Positions 16,652 through 24,720 of a stretch of 64,000 nucleotides of DNA are shown here, one piece after another. Origin of the DNA: Clostridium formicaceticum (GTDB lineage Bacteria; Bacillota; Clostridia; Peptostreptococcales; Natronincolaceae); assembly GCF_001854185.1 (NCBI RefSeq), contig NZ_CP017603.1, positions 4,340,001-4,404,000 of the forward strand. The letters are read 5' to 3'. Numbering within the stretch: the stretch's first letter is position 1; every line of letters begins with the position of its first letter. Under the pieces are notes generated by a model. The model did not search any database, had not been told where the DNA came from, and worked only from the letters and a program-made list of their open reading frames with translations. The translations under genes were made by a program, and so were the position numbers.

Positions 16652-17143
16652 TTAAGGTCTTTGAGGGTACATACCGTCCAGTGCAATATAGTAATTCGTA
16701 CCCGGTACTGGTTCCGTTCCTTTTAAATTGGGCAGTGCAAATGTGATTTTACCGTCACCACCGTAATGGGTTCCTATCAGTGAAAATAGAGCTGTATATT
16801 TTGAAATACTGAGAAGCCTTCCGTCACAACGTGCCCAGTTATAAGGTTCAAAGTCGTAAGGGAACAGCTCTATTTGACCTAAAAGTGATTCCATACTAGA
16901 CCCATCTCTGGATGGAAATATGCCCTGAAGTGCAATACAGTAACGGTTCCCCGACTGTGGTTCTGCACCTTGTAGGTCAGGTAAGGCAAAAGTACTTCGA
17001 CCATCACCGCCGAACTTGTTGCCTAATAATACATAGAGAGCCGAATATTGCTGTACTGGAAGGATCTGTCCTGCACAAAAAACCCAAGAATAAGGTGCGA
17101 AATTATAGGGAAATAATTTAATTAGTCCTAAGTATGGTTCCAT
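16652..17143 (-). CDS. phage tail-collar domain protein, two tandem domains
   Basis: A 163-aa protein made of two tail-collar domains of about 80 aa each. Each has the pattern of G-x-I-x-L-F-P-Y, a W-x-x-C-x-G-x-x-L centre, GGDG and FALPDLQG or FALPNLKG. Such free-standing proteins are often called microcystin-dependent protein homologues and occur outside prophages. No other phage gene is near, so this is not a prophage remnant. There is no signal peptide. AGGAGAG precedes the ATG. Confidence 0.82.
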   Translation of the reverse strand: MEPYLGLIKLFPYNFAPYSWVFCAGQILPVQQYSALYVLLGNKFGGDGRSTFALPDLQGAEPQSGNRYCIALQGIFPSRDGSSMESLLGQIELFPYDFEPYNWARCDGRLLSISKYTALFSLIGTHYGGDGKITFALPNLKGTEPVPGTNYYIALDGMYPQRP

Positions 17144-17186
17144 GATTTTATCACTCTCCTAACAAATAATTTAAACGCTTAAACAA

Positions 17187-17429
17187 TTAATTCCTAGATG
17201 GATAGATACCGGCAAGAGCAATATAATATTGATTATACTGACCTAGTGCGGCATTTCGCAGATCCGGTAGAGCAAAGGTTGTTTGACCATCACCGCCATA
17301 TGTAGTACCCAATAATGAAAATAGTGCCTGATTTTCTGAAATTCTTAAAAGCTGGCCATTACAAACTGTCCAGTCCTGAGGTGCAAAACCATAGGGAAAC
17401 AATTCAATTTGCCCCAAAAATTGATCCAT
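17187..17429 (-). CDS. phage tail-collar domain protein, single domain
   Basis: An 80-aa single tail-collar domain. It starts MDQFLGQIELFPYG, has WTVCNGQLLRI, TYGGDGQTTF and ALPDLRN, and is clearly related to both halves of the next gene. The ATG at 17429 follows GGAAGGTG; the frame extends 13 codons further but without support. It is the first gene of the minus-strand surface-protein series. The doubling in the next gene suggests local duplication. Confidence 0.8.
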   Translation of the reverse strand: MDQFLGQIELFPYGFAPQDWTVCNGQLLRISENQALFSLLGTTYGGDGQTTFALPDLRNAALGQYNQYYIALAGIYPSRN

Positions 17430-17709
17430 GCTGTCACCTTCCTTTTTCAAAATTTTATAAATTATCACAATTTACCAATTACATTATATCCCAGTATTAT
17501 AACAACCTACAACATAATTTTTATCACTTTCCTATAAATTTATATCCCAGTGATTTTATTTCGCTTAGGAAAAAAATACATTGGTGATTTTGCTATTTTT
17601 CTGAAAAAGATAAAAAAATTTTTTTGAAACATAAAATTGTAAATGCAATACTTTGATTACAGTCTTATTAGGTGGTTTTGAATATTATAAATAGTCGATA
17701 AATTTTTCC

Positions 17710-17738
17710 TTGAAGTTAAAATTTTACTGTGTTACACT
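17710..17738 (+). promoter_or_regulatory. promoter of the pan operon
   Basis: TTGAAG at 17710-17715 and TACACT at 17733-17738 with 17-bp spacing. The transcript would carry a leader of about 215 nt before panG. Confidence 0.5.
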
Positions 17739-17759
17739 AACAACTAGGATAGTATCTTT

Positions 17760-17940
17760 TAAGAGCTATACCTATTACTAAACTTTATTATTCTAAAAAC
17801 ATTTCTGCTCTGAACCACAGGACTGAGACGGAAGAAAAAAGCTCTTGGATTCTTGTGCCTTTTTGCAATTTGTAAAAAGGTATTTTACTTACGTGCCTTT
17901 TTCTATTTCCGTACTTTGGAATAGAAAAAGGCATTTTTTA
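17760..17940 (+). ncRNA. structured pan-operon leader with terminator (candidate pan motif or attenuator)
   Basis: AAGAGCT near 17761 can close a long-range stem with AGCTCTT near 17846, enclosing a region with ACTGAGACGG. A hairpin follows (GCCTTTTT/AAAAAGG near 17859-17882). Then comes an intrinsic terminator (TGCCTTTTTCTATT 17894-17907 with 17920-17933, then T6), and the two hairpins share sequence. Position before panB-type genes fits the known pan RNA motif of Firmicutes, but I cannot verify its consensus by eye. The rest of 17430-17709 is AT-rich with nothing visible. Confidence 0.5.
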
Positions 17941-17959
17941 TATATAAAGGAGGGATGAA

Positions 17960-18838
17960 ATGAAAATTGGTTTTATAGGAGCAGGAAAAGTAGGAAAAAG
18001 TTTTGGTTGTTACTTAAAGCAGAATGGTTTTACAATAGCAGGATATTACAGCAGAAGCATAGCGTCTTCAAACGAAGCAGCAGTACTCACCCATAGTTGT
18101 GTTTATCACGGGATAAAAGAATTAGCTCATTCAGCCGATGTAATTATGATTACAACACCGGATGATATGATTCAATCCACTGCAGTTGAAATAGCTACAA
18201 TAAAAGAGCCGATAGGATCTAAAACTTTTGTGCATATGAGTGGAACACATAGCTCAAATATTTTAATGCCAATTAAAGAAACCCATCCAAATGCCAATCT
18301 CTGTTCTTTGCATCCTTTACAAGCATTTGCCAATGTTCAACAAGCCCTATTGGAATTAAAAAATACTGTGTTTAGCATTGAGGGAGATCAATTAGGCAGA
18401 AAATGTTTAAGCAATATCATGGAAAAATGTGATAATCCTTATTTCCTTTTAGCGGGAGAAAATAAAGTCCTTTATCATGCTGCTGCCTGCATTGTATCTA
18501 ATTATTTGGTGACATTGATGGATCATGGATTAAAGTTGCTTGAAGCTTCTGGTATTGATCCTCAAAAAGGGTTTGAAGCAATGCTTCCTTTAATAAAAGG
18601 AAGTCTTGAAAACATCCAAAGTCTAGGCACTGCCAATGCCTTGACAGGACCCATTGCAAGGGGTGATGTAGAAACCATCAAAAGTCATCTTAATGCAATG
18701 AGGCATAAAAAACTAGCAACAGAGGAGTTTTACCGTTATTTAGGAAAAGAAACAACAAAACTTGCAGAGTTTAAAAAGCTTACAAATATTAAGCAAATGA
18801 ATTCAATCAATCAATTATGGAAAGAGGGAGAAGAATGA
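17960..18838 (+). CDS. panG: ketopantoate reductase PanG-type (DUF2520)
   Basis: A 292-aa Rossmann-fold oxidoreductase. The NAD(P) motif [13 protein letters not shown] lies at 4-16, TTPDDMI near 75 and SLHPLQAF near 117-124, typical of the DUF2520 family. This family includes PanG, an alternative to PanE for reducing ketopantoate to pantoate. It is the first gene of a pantothenate operon with no panE in sight, which supports the assignment. Its stop overlaps the panB start (ATGA). AAGGAGGG precedes the ATG. Confidence 0.85.
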   Translation: MKIGFIGAGKVGKSFGCYLKQNGFTIAGYYSRSIASSNEAAVLTHSCVYHGIKELAHSADVIMITTPDDMIQSTAVEIATIKEPIGSKTFVHMSGTHSSNILMPIKETHPNANLCSLHPLQAFANVQQALLELKNTVFSIEGDQLGRKCLSNIMEKCDNPYFLLAGENKVLYHAAACIVSNYLVTLMDHGLKLLEASGIDPQKGFEAMLPLIKGSLENIQSLGTANALTGPIARGDVETIKSHLNAMRHKKLATEEFYRYLGKETTKLAEFKKLTNIKQMNSINQLWKEGEE

Positions 18839-19632
18839 GTAAATTTACAACAACGTCTTTTATAAAAAGCAAGAAGGAAGGTCGAAAAATCTCAATGCTA
18901 ACAGCTTATGATTATTCAACAGCCAAGCTTTTAGATGAAGCTGGCATCGATAGTATACTGGTGGGAGATTCACTGGGAATGGTGGTATTAGGCTATGAAA
19001 ATACCCTTCAAGTAACCATTGATGATATGATTCATCATACAAAGGCAGTAGCAAGAGGTGTCAAAAATGCTATGGTTATTGGTGATATGCCGTTTTTATC
19101 CTATCATGTTAATATTGAAGAAACCATCAAAAATGCCGGTAGATTGATTCAAGAAGGAAATGCCCACGCGGTTAAATTGGAGGGAGGAACTGAAATCATT
19201 CCTCAAGTAGAGGCTTTAGTAAAAGCTCAAATTCCTGTTATCGGTCACCTTGGCTTAACACCCCAATCAGTCAATATTTTTGGAGGCTTTAAAGTGCAGG
19301 GAAAAGTTGAAGAAGATGCAAAGAAAATGATTGAAGATGCAAAACAACTTCAGAAGGCAGGTGCTTTTGCAATTGTCTTAGAATGTATCCCAGAGAAACT
19401 AGCCGAATTAATCTCAAAATCTATTGAAATTCCTACGATTGGCATCGGTGCAGGCAAATATTGCGATGGTCAAGTACTGGTTACCCAAGATATGTTAGGA
19501 ATGTTCAGTAACTTTACACCTAAATTTGTAAAAAAATATGCTGATTTAGGAGATAGTATTAGAAAGGCGGTTGCTGCTTATTGTAGTGAAATACAAAACG
19601 GCGTGTTCCCAGAAACAAAACATACATTTTAG
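18835..19632 (+). CDS. panB: 3-methyl-2-oxobutanoate hydroxymethyltransferase
   Basis: PanB makes ketopantoate from alpha-ketoisovalerate and methylene-THF. The 265-aa protein has [19 protein letters not shown], then [12 protein letters not shown] with the metal-binding Asp, HLGLTPQS and the C-terminal [14 protein letters not shown]. All are family hallmarks. The ATG at 18835 follows GGGAGAAG and overlaps the panG stop by ATGA. Confidence 0.97.
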   Translation: MSKFTTTSFIKSKKEGRKISMLTAYDYSTAKLLDEAGIDSILVGDSLGMVVLGYENTLQVTIDDMIHHTKAVARGVKNAMVIGDMPFLSYHVNIEETIKNAGRLIQEGNAHAVKLEGGTEIIPQVEALVKAQIPVIGHLGLTPQSVNIFGGFKVQGKVEEDAKKMIEDAKQLQKAGAFAIVLECIPEKLAELISKSIEIPTIGIGAGKYCDGQVLVTQDMLGMFSNFTPKFVKKYADLGDSIRKAVAAYCSEIQNGVFPETKHTF

Positions 19633-19646
19633 TACTAATGAGAAGA

Positions 19647-19772
19647 TATAGACATCCGCTCCTAAATTTTAGTATACTTTAGTATACTAAAGGCTACATT
19701 TGCAGCCCACGGTTTTGGGGGAAACCGTAGACCGTGTATATTAAAATTTAGCTTTAAAAGCGTATGTCTATA
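19647..19772. repeat. MITE-like palindromic repeat, family M1, between panB and panC
   Basis: A 126-bp element whose ends read TATAGACATCCGCT and, inverted, TATAGACATACGCT. The arms continue into AAATTTTAGTATA and AAATTTTAATATA. The core TTTGCAGCCCACGG and GGGGAAACCGTAGACC recurs in the copy at 26557-26685. It holds no ORF. It would fold into one long hairpin in the pan mRNA. Confidence 0.7.
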
Positions 19773-19796
19773 GTAAATAAAGGAAGGATAATTATA

Positions 19797-20657
19797 GTGA
19801 AAATCATAACTTCAATTGATGAATTAAAAACAATTATACGTAAAGAAAAGCAAAATGGCAAACAAATTGGTTTTGTTCCCACCATGGGGTACTTGCACGA
19901 TGGTCACCTTTCACTTATTGAAAAAGCCAGTATTGAAAACCATTTTGTTGTCGTCAGCATATTTGTAAACCCAACACAATTTGGTATAAATGAAGATTTT
20001 GATGTTTATCCAAGAGATCTAGAAAGAGATCAAAAGATAGCTGAAATCGGTGGTGCAAATATCATTTTTCATCCAACCATCAAAGAAATGTATCCAAATG
20101 GCTATCGTACTTATGTGGAAGTTGAAGAAATTACAGAAAAGCTATGTGGTGCTTCAAGGCCAGGGCACTTCAGAGGAGTGACAACAGTTGTTGCTAAATT
20201 ATTTCATATTGTTACACCCCATCGTGCTTATTTCGGTTTGAAAGATGCACAACAGGTAGCTGTCCTTCAAAAAATGGTGAAAGACTTAAATATGGATGTA
20301 CAAGTTATTCCCTGTCCTATTGTCAGGGAAGCAGATGGACTAGCCATGAGTTCTAGAAATGTAAATTTAAGCCCACAAGATCGAAAAACTGCTTTAATTC
20401 TTTCTAAGAGCTTAGCGAAGGCAAAAGAAATCGTAGCAGCAGGAGAACGAAATGCTGAAATGATTTTAATACAAGTCAAGAAAACCCTGGCTACTGAACC
20501 TACAGTAATCATTGATTATATTGAAATTGTTGATTTTGAAACATTTGAGAGGATAGATATATTAAAAGGCAGGGTGTTAATTGCTATAGCTGCTAAAATT
20601 GGTAAAGTGAGGTTGATTGATAATATTATCTTGGAGGATTTACCATCATGTATTTAA
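19797..20657 (+). CDS. panC: pantoate--beta-alanine ligase
   Basis: PanC joins pantoate and beta-alanine using ATP. The protein has the HIGH-type signature [27 protein letters not shown], and later the KMSKS-equivalent [12 protein letters not shown]. The GTG at 19797 is chosen because AAGGAAGG lies 9 nt before it; the open frame extends 11 codons upstream into repeat DNA. The 3' end overlaps the start of panD. Confidence 0.96.
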   Translation: MKIITSIDELKTIIRKEKQNGKQIGFVPTMGYLHDGHLSLIEKASIENHFVVVSIFVNPTQFGINEDFDVYPRDLERDQKIAEIGGANIIFHPTIKEMYPNGYRTYVEVEEITEKLCGASRPGHFRGVTTVVAKLFHIVTPHRAYFGLKDAQQVAVLQKMVKDLNMDVQVIPCPIVREADGLAMSSRNVNLSPQDRKTALILSKSLAKAKEIVAAGERNAEMILIQVKKTLATEPTVIIDYIEIVDFETFERIDILKGRVLIAIAAKIGKVRLIDNIILEDLPSCI

Positions 20658-21037
20658 ATTTTCTTAAATCTAAATTACACAGAGCTACAGTAACAGAAGC
20701 TAATTTAAACTATGTAGGCAGTATTACTATTGACGAAGCTTTGTTGGAGGCTGCCAATATTTATCCAAATGAAAAGGTACAGGTTGTTAACAATAACAAT
20801 GGTGCTAGATTAGAAACCTATGTTATTCAAGGAGAAAGAAACAGTGGTATCATCTGCTTAAATGGTGCTGCAGCTAGACTGGTACAACCTGGAGACCATG
20901 TAATTATTATAGCTTACTGTTTGATTCGTGAAGATAAAGTAAACACCTTTAAACCAAAGATTGTGATTTTAGGTGAAAATAATGAAATTGTTGCTTTAAA
21001 GGATGAAGAGATTCATGGCACTACGAAGCACCTCTAA
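20648..21037 (+). CDS. panD: aspartate 1-decarboxylase proenzyme
   Basis: PanD makes beta-alanine from aspartate for panC. The 129-aa proenzyme begins [18 protein letters not shown] and carries the self-cleavage site G24-S25 in NYVGSITID; Ser25 becomes the pyruvoyl group. NGAAARLV and GDHVIIIAY are also typical. The ribosome binding site GGAGG lies within the panC end. Confidence 0.97.
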   Translation: MYLNFLKSKLHRATVTEANLNYVGSITIDEALLEAANIYPNEKVQVVNNNNGARLETYVIQGERNSGIICLNGAAARLVQPGDHVIIIAYCLIREDKVNTFKPKIVILGENNEIVALKDEEIHGTTKHL

Positions 21038-21105
21038 GCGTTAGCGTAGGTGGGATTTTTAAATCAGGTGGAGTAGCGTCTCCACCTGATTTCCGGTTCT
21101 TTTTT
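21025..21105. repeat. IS200/IS605-like hairpin repeats downstream of panD
   Basis: CACCT-CTAAGCGTTAGCGT-AGGTG near 21033-21055 matches the loop core of the hairpin at 2041-2082. It is followed by a 13-bp perfect stem (AAATCAGGTGGAG 21061-21073 with 21080-21092). The latter sequence also occurs in the 124-bp repeats at 23558 and 50108. It may double as the pan-operon terminator. Confidence 0.55.
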
Positions 21106-21172
21106 ATCATAATATGCTGTGAATCTTTCATCATCCACGTACATCTGAGAAACTCCAGCATGGGCTTCTTTT
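21091..21172 (-). pseudogene. remnant of a MerR/TipAS regulator 3' end
   Basis: This stretch aligns base by base, with about one change in eight, to 34350-34432 inside the intact MerR/TipAS gene (region encoding the C-terminal part). It is not open over any useful length. It is immediately followed by an ssuB 3'-end remnant in the same order as the intact locus. Confidence 0.7.
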
Positions 21173-21231
21173 CGGCCTACTATTTTTTTAGAAACATTTT
21201 CCAAATTCCTGACTCCGGCGATTTCGAAGAA
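21173..21231 (-). pseudogene. remnant of an ssuB 3' end
   Basis: The sequence CCAAATTCCTGACTCC and its flanks match 35213-35270 in the intact ssuB gene. It abuts the stop codon of galE. Together with the preceding fragment it shows that a MerR-ssuB copy once stood here. Confidence 0.65.
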
Positions 21232-22218
21232 TCAACCGCTATATCCATTTGGATATCCTTGATGCCATTTCCAAGCACTACCAATGATTTCTTCTAGGGA
21301 AGCATGCTTAGGCTTCCATCCCAGTTCTTTTATAATCTTTTCAGACGATGCAATCAAAATCACTGGGTCCCCTGCCCTACGACCTGCAACTTCCGCTGGG
21401 ATGGGGTGTCCTGTAACTCTTCTTGCGGCTTCTATCACTTCTTTTACACTAAATCCCGCTCCGTTTCCAAGGTTATAGATTGCACTTGTGTTATCCTTTC
21501 TCAGTTTATCTACGGCTAGCAAATGTGCCTCTGATAAATCCACAACATGTATATAATCTCTAATACAGCTTCCGTCTTTGGTTGGATAATCTTCTCCATA
21601 GATCATAATCTTTTCCCTTTTTCCTAATGCTACTTGTAATATAATGGGAATCAAATGGGTTTCTGGAGAATGATCTTCACCAATTTTACCACTTTTATGG
21701 GCACCTGCAACATTAAAGTACCTCAAAATCACATATTTCATAGCATACGCTACCTCCGCCCACCTTAACATCTTTTCAACTGCAAGCTTCGTCTCTCCAT
21801 AAGTATTTGTAGGGATCGTCTCCTCTTCCTCCTTAATTGGTACTGTCTTTGGTTCTCCATAGGTCGCAGCTGTAGAGGAAAATACAATTTTTTTAACATT
21901 GTGTTTATTCATCGCCTCTAAAAGTTTCAATGTACCATATACATTGTTTTCATAATATTTCAAAGGGGCTTCCATACTCTCTCCCACTAGAGAAAAGGCT
22001 GCAAAATCAATAACTGCTTCTATTTCATTTTCTTTAAATACTTTATCTAAGAATTCACTATCTCTTAAATCTCCTATATATAATTTCCCGCCTAAAACCG
22101 CCTGTTCATGTCCTGTAGCTAAATTATCTACAATGACAACTTCTTCCTTTCTTTCTAATAGCGCAGCCACTGTATGACTTCCTATGTAGCCAGCACCTCC
22201 ACATACTAAAATTGCCAT
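21232..22218 (-). CDS. galE: UDP-glucose 4-epimerase
   Basis: GalE interconverts UDP-glucose and UDP-galactose. The 328-aa short-chain dehydrogenase-type protein has the NAD motif [10 protein letters not shown] at the N terminus and a [13 protein letters not shown] stretch. The catalytic [10 protein letters not shown] and YGETK (Tyr-x-x-x-Lys) follow, with RYFNVAGA and LGNGAGFSV further on. The ATG at 22218 follows GGAGG with 8-nt spacing. A fragment of a second galE lies at 38403-38500. Confidence 0.96.
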   Translation of the reverse strand: MAILVCGGAGYIGSHTVAALLERKEEVVIVDNLATGHEQAVLGGKLYIGDLRDSEFLDKVFKENEIEAVIDFAAFSLVGESMEAPLKYYENNVYGTLKLLEAMNKHNVKKIVFSSTAATYGEPKTVPIKEEEETIPTNTYGETKLAVEKMLRWAEVAYAMKYVILRYFNVAGAHKSGKIGEDHSPETHLIPIILQVALGKREKIMIYGEDYPTKDGSCIRDYIHVVDLSEAHLLAVDKLRKDNTSAIYNLGNGAGFSVKEVIEAARRVTGHPIPAEVAGRRAGDPVILIASSEKIIKELGWKPKHASLEEIIGSAWKWHQGYPNGYSG

Positions 22219-22464
22219 AGTCTCCACCTCCTCTATTTACTATACCATTTCTCCAGTAGCCTTTGTAGAAAGAATAAAAAATATTGCTTTCATCTTTTTT
22301 TATAAAAAAAGGCAAATCAGTTTAGATTTCCCTCTATTAGGTATAATCTATATAACAATTCTTTTATTTTGCTATTTGCGTTTTACAATCACTAAATATA
22401 GTGGTGAAAATAATCAGAACAACTGCACAAGTGAAACTTACTATTTTAAAATGGAGGAGATAAT

Positions 22465-23505
22465 ATGGGGAAGAAAATTATTGCAATAGACAGTTTTAAG
22501 TTTCGGGAGGATGTGGGAGATCCTTTTTTGGCAAGGATGCACCATCTTGACTATTATCCCAGTGGCAATGGCAATATGGGGGTACCTACCTCACTCTTAA
22601 AAGGAAAACAAACAGAAGAAGATTTTGATTTAGCTAGTGATTGGAAGATGTACTATGGAAAAAATGTTCCCGGATTTCCTGCACACCCACATCGTGGTTT
22701 TGAGACAGTTACGGTAGTCCTTCAAGGCTATGTAGATCATTCAGATTCTAATGGTGCTACAGGTAGATATGGTGCTGGGGATGTACAATGGATGACTGCC
22801 GGAAGTGGCATGCAACATGCGGAGATGTTTCCATTGGTACATGATGATAAAGAGAATACCATGGAATTATTTCAAATATGGCTGAACCTTCCAAGTAAAG
22901 ATAAATTTGTAGCACCTAGCTATAAAATGCTATGGGCTGAAGATATTCCAGTGGTAGAAGAAAAAGATGAGGCTGGAAATGTAGCTAGAATAAATATCAT
23001 CGCAGGTACTTATAAAGGTAGTGATAGTTTAGATCCTAATCCCAATTCATGGGCCAACAACCGTGAGAACCATGTGGGAATATGGACAATTCATCTAACG
23101 CCAGGGGCAAGCTTTACCCTGCCAAGGGTCTCTTCTACCTTAAATAGAAATTTATATTATTACCGGGGTGGTAGTATCATGATAGATGATACCAATATCA
23201 CCTACCCTGCTAGTATCAAATTGGCTGGAGATGAAGAAATTAAAGTAACAAACGGTAATAAAGATAGCTACCTCCTCTTACTAGAAGGGGAACCTATCAG
23301 CGAGCCTATAATCAACCATGGTCCCTTCGTGATGAATACACAGGATGAAATTCTTCAGGCCTATAATGATTATCGTGCTACTAAATTTGGTGGATGGCCT
23401 TGGGATAGAGAAGATCCCGTCAATCCTAAAAATGTCGGCAGATTTGCAAGATATGATGACGACAATATAGAGATTCGAGAAGAACATATAGATACGCACC
23501 TTTAA
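22465..23505 (+). CDS. pirin-family protein
   Basis: A 346-aa bicupin of the pirin family. The metal-binding motif HPHRGFETVT lies near 79-88, followed by GDVQWMTAGSGMQHAEMFP with further His and Glu ligands. It is longer than typical pirins (about 290 aa) because of an extended C-terminal tail containing GGWPWDREDPVNPKNVGRFA. Some pirins have quercetinase activity; the substrate here is unknown. GGAGGAG precedes the ATG. It is divergent from galE. Confidence 0.88.
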   Translation: MGKKIIAIDSFKFREDVGDPFLARMHHLDYYPSGNGNMGVPTSLLKGKQTEEDFDLASDWKMYYGKNVPGFPAHPHRGFETVTVVLQGYVDHSDSNGATGRYGAGDVQWMTAGSGMQHAEMFPLVHDDKENTMELFQIWLNLPSKDKFVAPSYKMLWAEDIPVVEEKDEAGNVARINIIAGTYKGSDSLDPNPNSWANNRENHVGIWTIHLTPGASFTLPRVSSTLNRNLYYYRGGSIMIDDTNITYPASIKLAGDEEIKVTNGNKDSYLLLLEGEPISEPIINHGPFVMNTQDEILQAYNDYRATKFGGWPWDREDPVNPKNVGRFARYDDDNIEIREEHIDTHL

Positions 23506-23557
23506 ACTTCATAGGCATATGTCTATATTAATAAATCAAAATTAAAGTCAAACCATA

Positions 23558-23681
23558 AGTGAACTCATCCAGCTAAAGCTGAACATCGGGGAATCAGATG
23601 GAGACTCTACTCCACCTGATTCAAAGCCCACTTATAGAAGTGGGGGGCTTAACCCAGTAAAGTATTTGATAATAAGATAAA
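23558..23681. repeat. 124-bp dispersed repeat R, copy 1
   Basis: Nearly identical to 50108-50231 (a handful of substitutions). It contains two hairpins: GAATCAGATGGAG with CTCCACCTGATTC, and CCCACTTATAGAAGTGGG. The second hairpin style (C-rich arm, TATAGA loop, G-rich arm) is typical of IS200/IS605 ends. No transposase is nearby. Confidence 0.7.
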
Positions 23682-23722
23682 GGTATGCATCTATCATAAA
23701 GATTGCATACCTTTTGCTTTAA
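23679..23722 (+). terminator. intrinsic terminator downstream of pirin
   Basis: AAAGGTATGCA at 23679-23689 pairs with TGCATACCTTT at 23704-23714 and a short T-run follows. Confidence 0.65.
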
Positions 23723-23781
23723 TATATATAGTTAAGTACTTTTTTATTTAATATCTTAAACAGTACATTCACGCATTTATA

Positions 23782-24675
23782 CTATAAAAGATTTACTTCC
23801 CTCATAACAGTTTTGATTTCTTCCACTTGTTTTTCGTTTGCTTGAAGAAATGGCTTTGTGCAATAATCTTGCATATCAACACCCCTTATCATCATTGCCT
23901 TTTTGATAATTGGAATAAAAGGCGTTCCTATATTATAAAGCTTCATCATTTTATCAACAACTTTTTGATATTCAGCCATTTTATCAAAATCTTTTTCATT
24001 CACTGCTTTTGTCCATGCAGCAAAAATTTCTGGCGCAAGATTAGAAAGTCCACCTATGCATCCACCGCCACCACAAAGTACATTGTGTACGAAGTTTTCA
24101 TCGTATCCTGATAAAACATCAAATTCTGGAAACTCTGATTTCATCAATGAAATCAGCGCTCTTGTATGACCCATTTCCACAACTGTATCCTTACATCCGA
24201 TAATGTTTTTGTTTTTTCTAGCAAGTCTAAAGGCTATTTCTGGTGATAAATCATAGCCACTTCTGGCAGGGAAGTTATAAAGATAGATATTTGCTTCAGT
24301 TGCTGCAGCAACTTCATCATAGAAAGCCTCTATGCTCTCATCAGAAAGACTAAAATAATAGGGACTAATAATCATAACGGCGTCGGCACCCGCGTGATGT
24401 GCGTAATTAGCCATTTCTATCGTATCTTCAACTGACATGCAGCTTGTTCCAATATATACCTTTACTCTTTTATTGATATAACCTACAGCTAAATCAATCA
24501 GCTCTTTTTGTTGCTCTAAAGGCATGTTAAAAAATTCGCCGGTACTCCCCATTACAACAATGCCATCAACGCCACCTTTAATAAGATGATCATAGATATT
24601 CTTATTTGCTTGTATATCCAATTTGCCCTTCTCATCAAATGCAGTCACCACTGGTGTTAAAAATCTTGCTTTCAT
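23782..24675 (-). CDS. DapA-family aldolase, probable 2-keto-3-deoxy-sugar-acid aldolase
   Basis: A 297-aa class I aldolase of the dihydrodipicolinate synthase/N-acetylneuraminate lyase family. Hallmarks are VVMGSTGEFFNM with the substrate carboxylate-binding Ser-Thr, YNFPARSGYD with the catalytic Tyr, and IIGCKDTV with the Schiff-base Lys. It sits beside an IlvD/Edd dehydratase and a gluconate-type permease, so it most likely cleaves the 2-keto-3-deoxy acid the dehydratase makes. AAAGGAGTG lies 8 nt before the ATG at 24675. Confidence 0.85.
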   Translation of the reverse strand: MKARFLTPVVTAFDEKGKLDIQANKNIYDHLIKGGVDGIVVMGSTGEFFNMPLEQQKELIDLAVGYINKRVKVYIGTSCMSVEDTIEMANYAHHAGADAVMIISPYYFSLSDESIEAFYDEVAAATEANIYLYNFPARSGYDLSPEIAFRLARKNKNIIGCKDTVVEMGHTRALISLMKSEFPEFDVLSGYDENFVHNVLCGGGGCIGGLSNLAPEIFAAWTKAVNEKDFDKMAEYQKVVDKMMKLYNIGTPFIPIIKKAMMIRGVDMQDYCTKPFLQANEKQVEEIKTVMREVNLL

Positions 24676-24720
24676 TATAGAAACACTCCTTTTCATTATC
24701 ACTATATATTTGACTAAATC

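Noticed and set aside
16652-17429. Prophage tail genes
   Set aside because: Only free-standing tail-collar domains are present; no capsid, portal, terminase, integrase or other tail gene is near.
17800-17860. TPP riboswitch, suggested by ACTGAGACGG
   Set aside because: The other conserved TPP elements (GGGGTGC and the ACCTGAT region) are absent.
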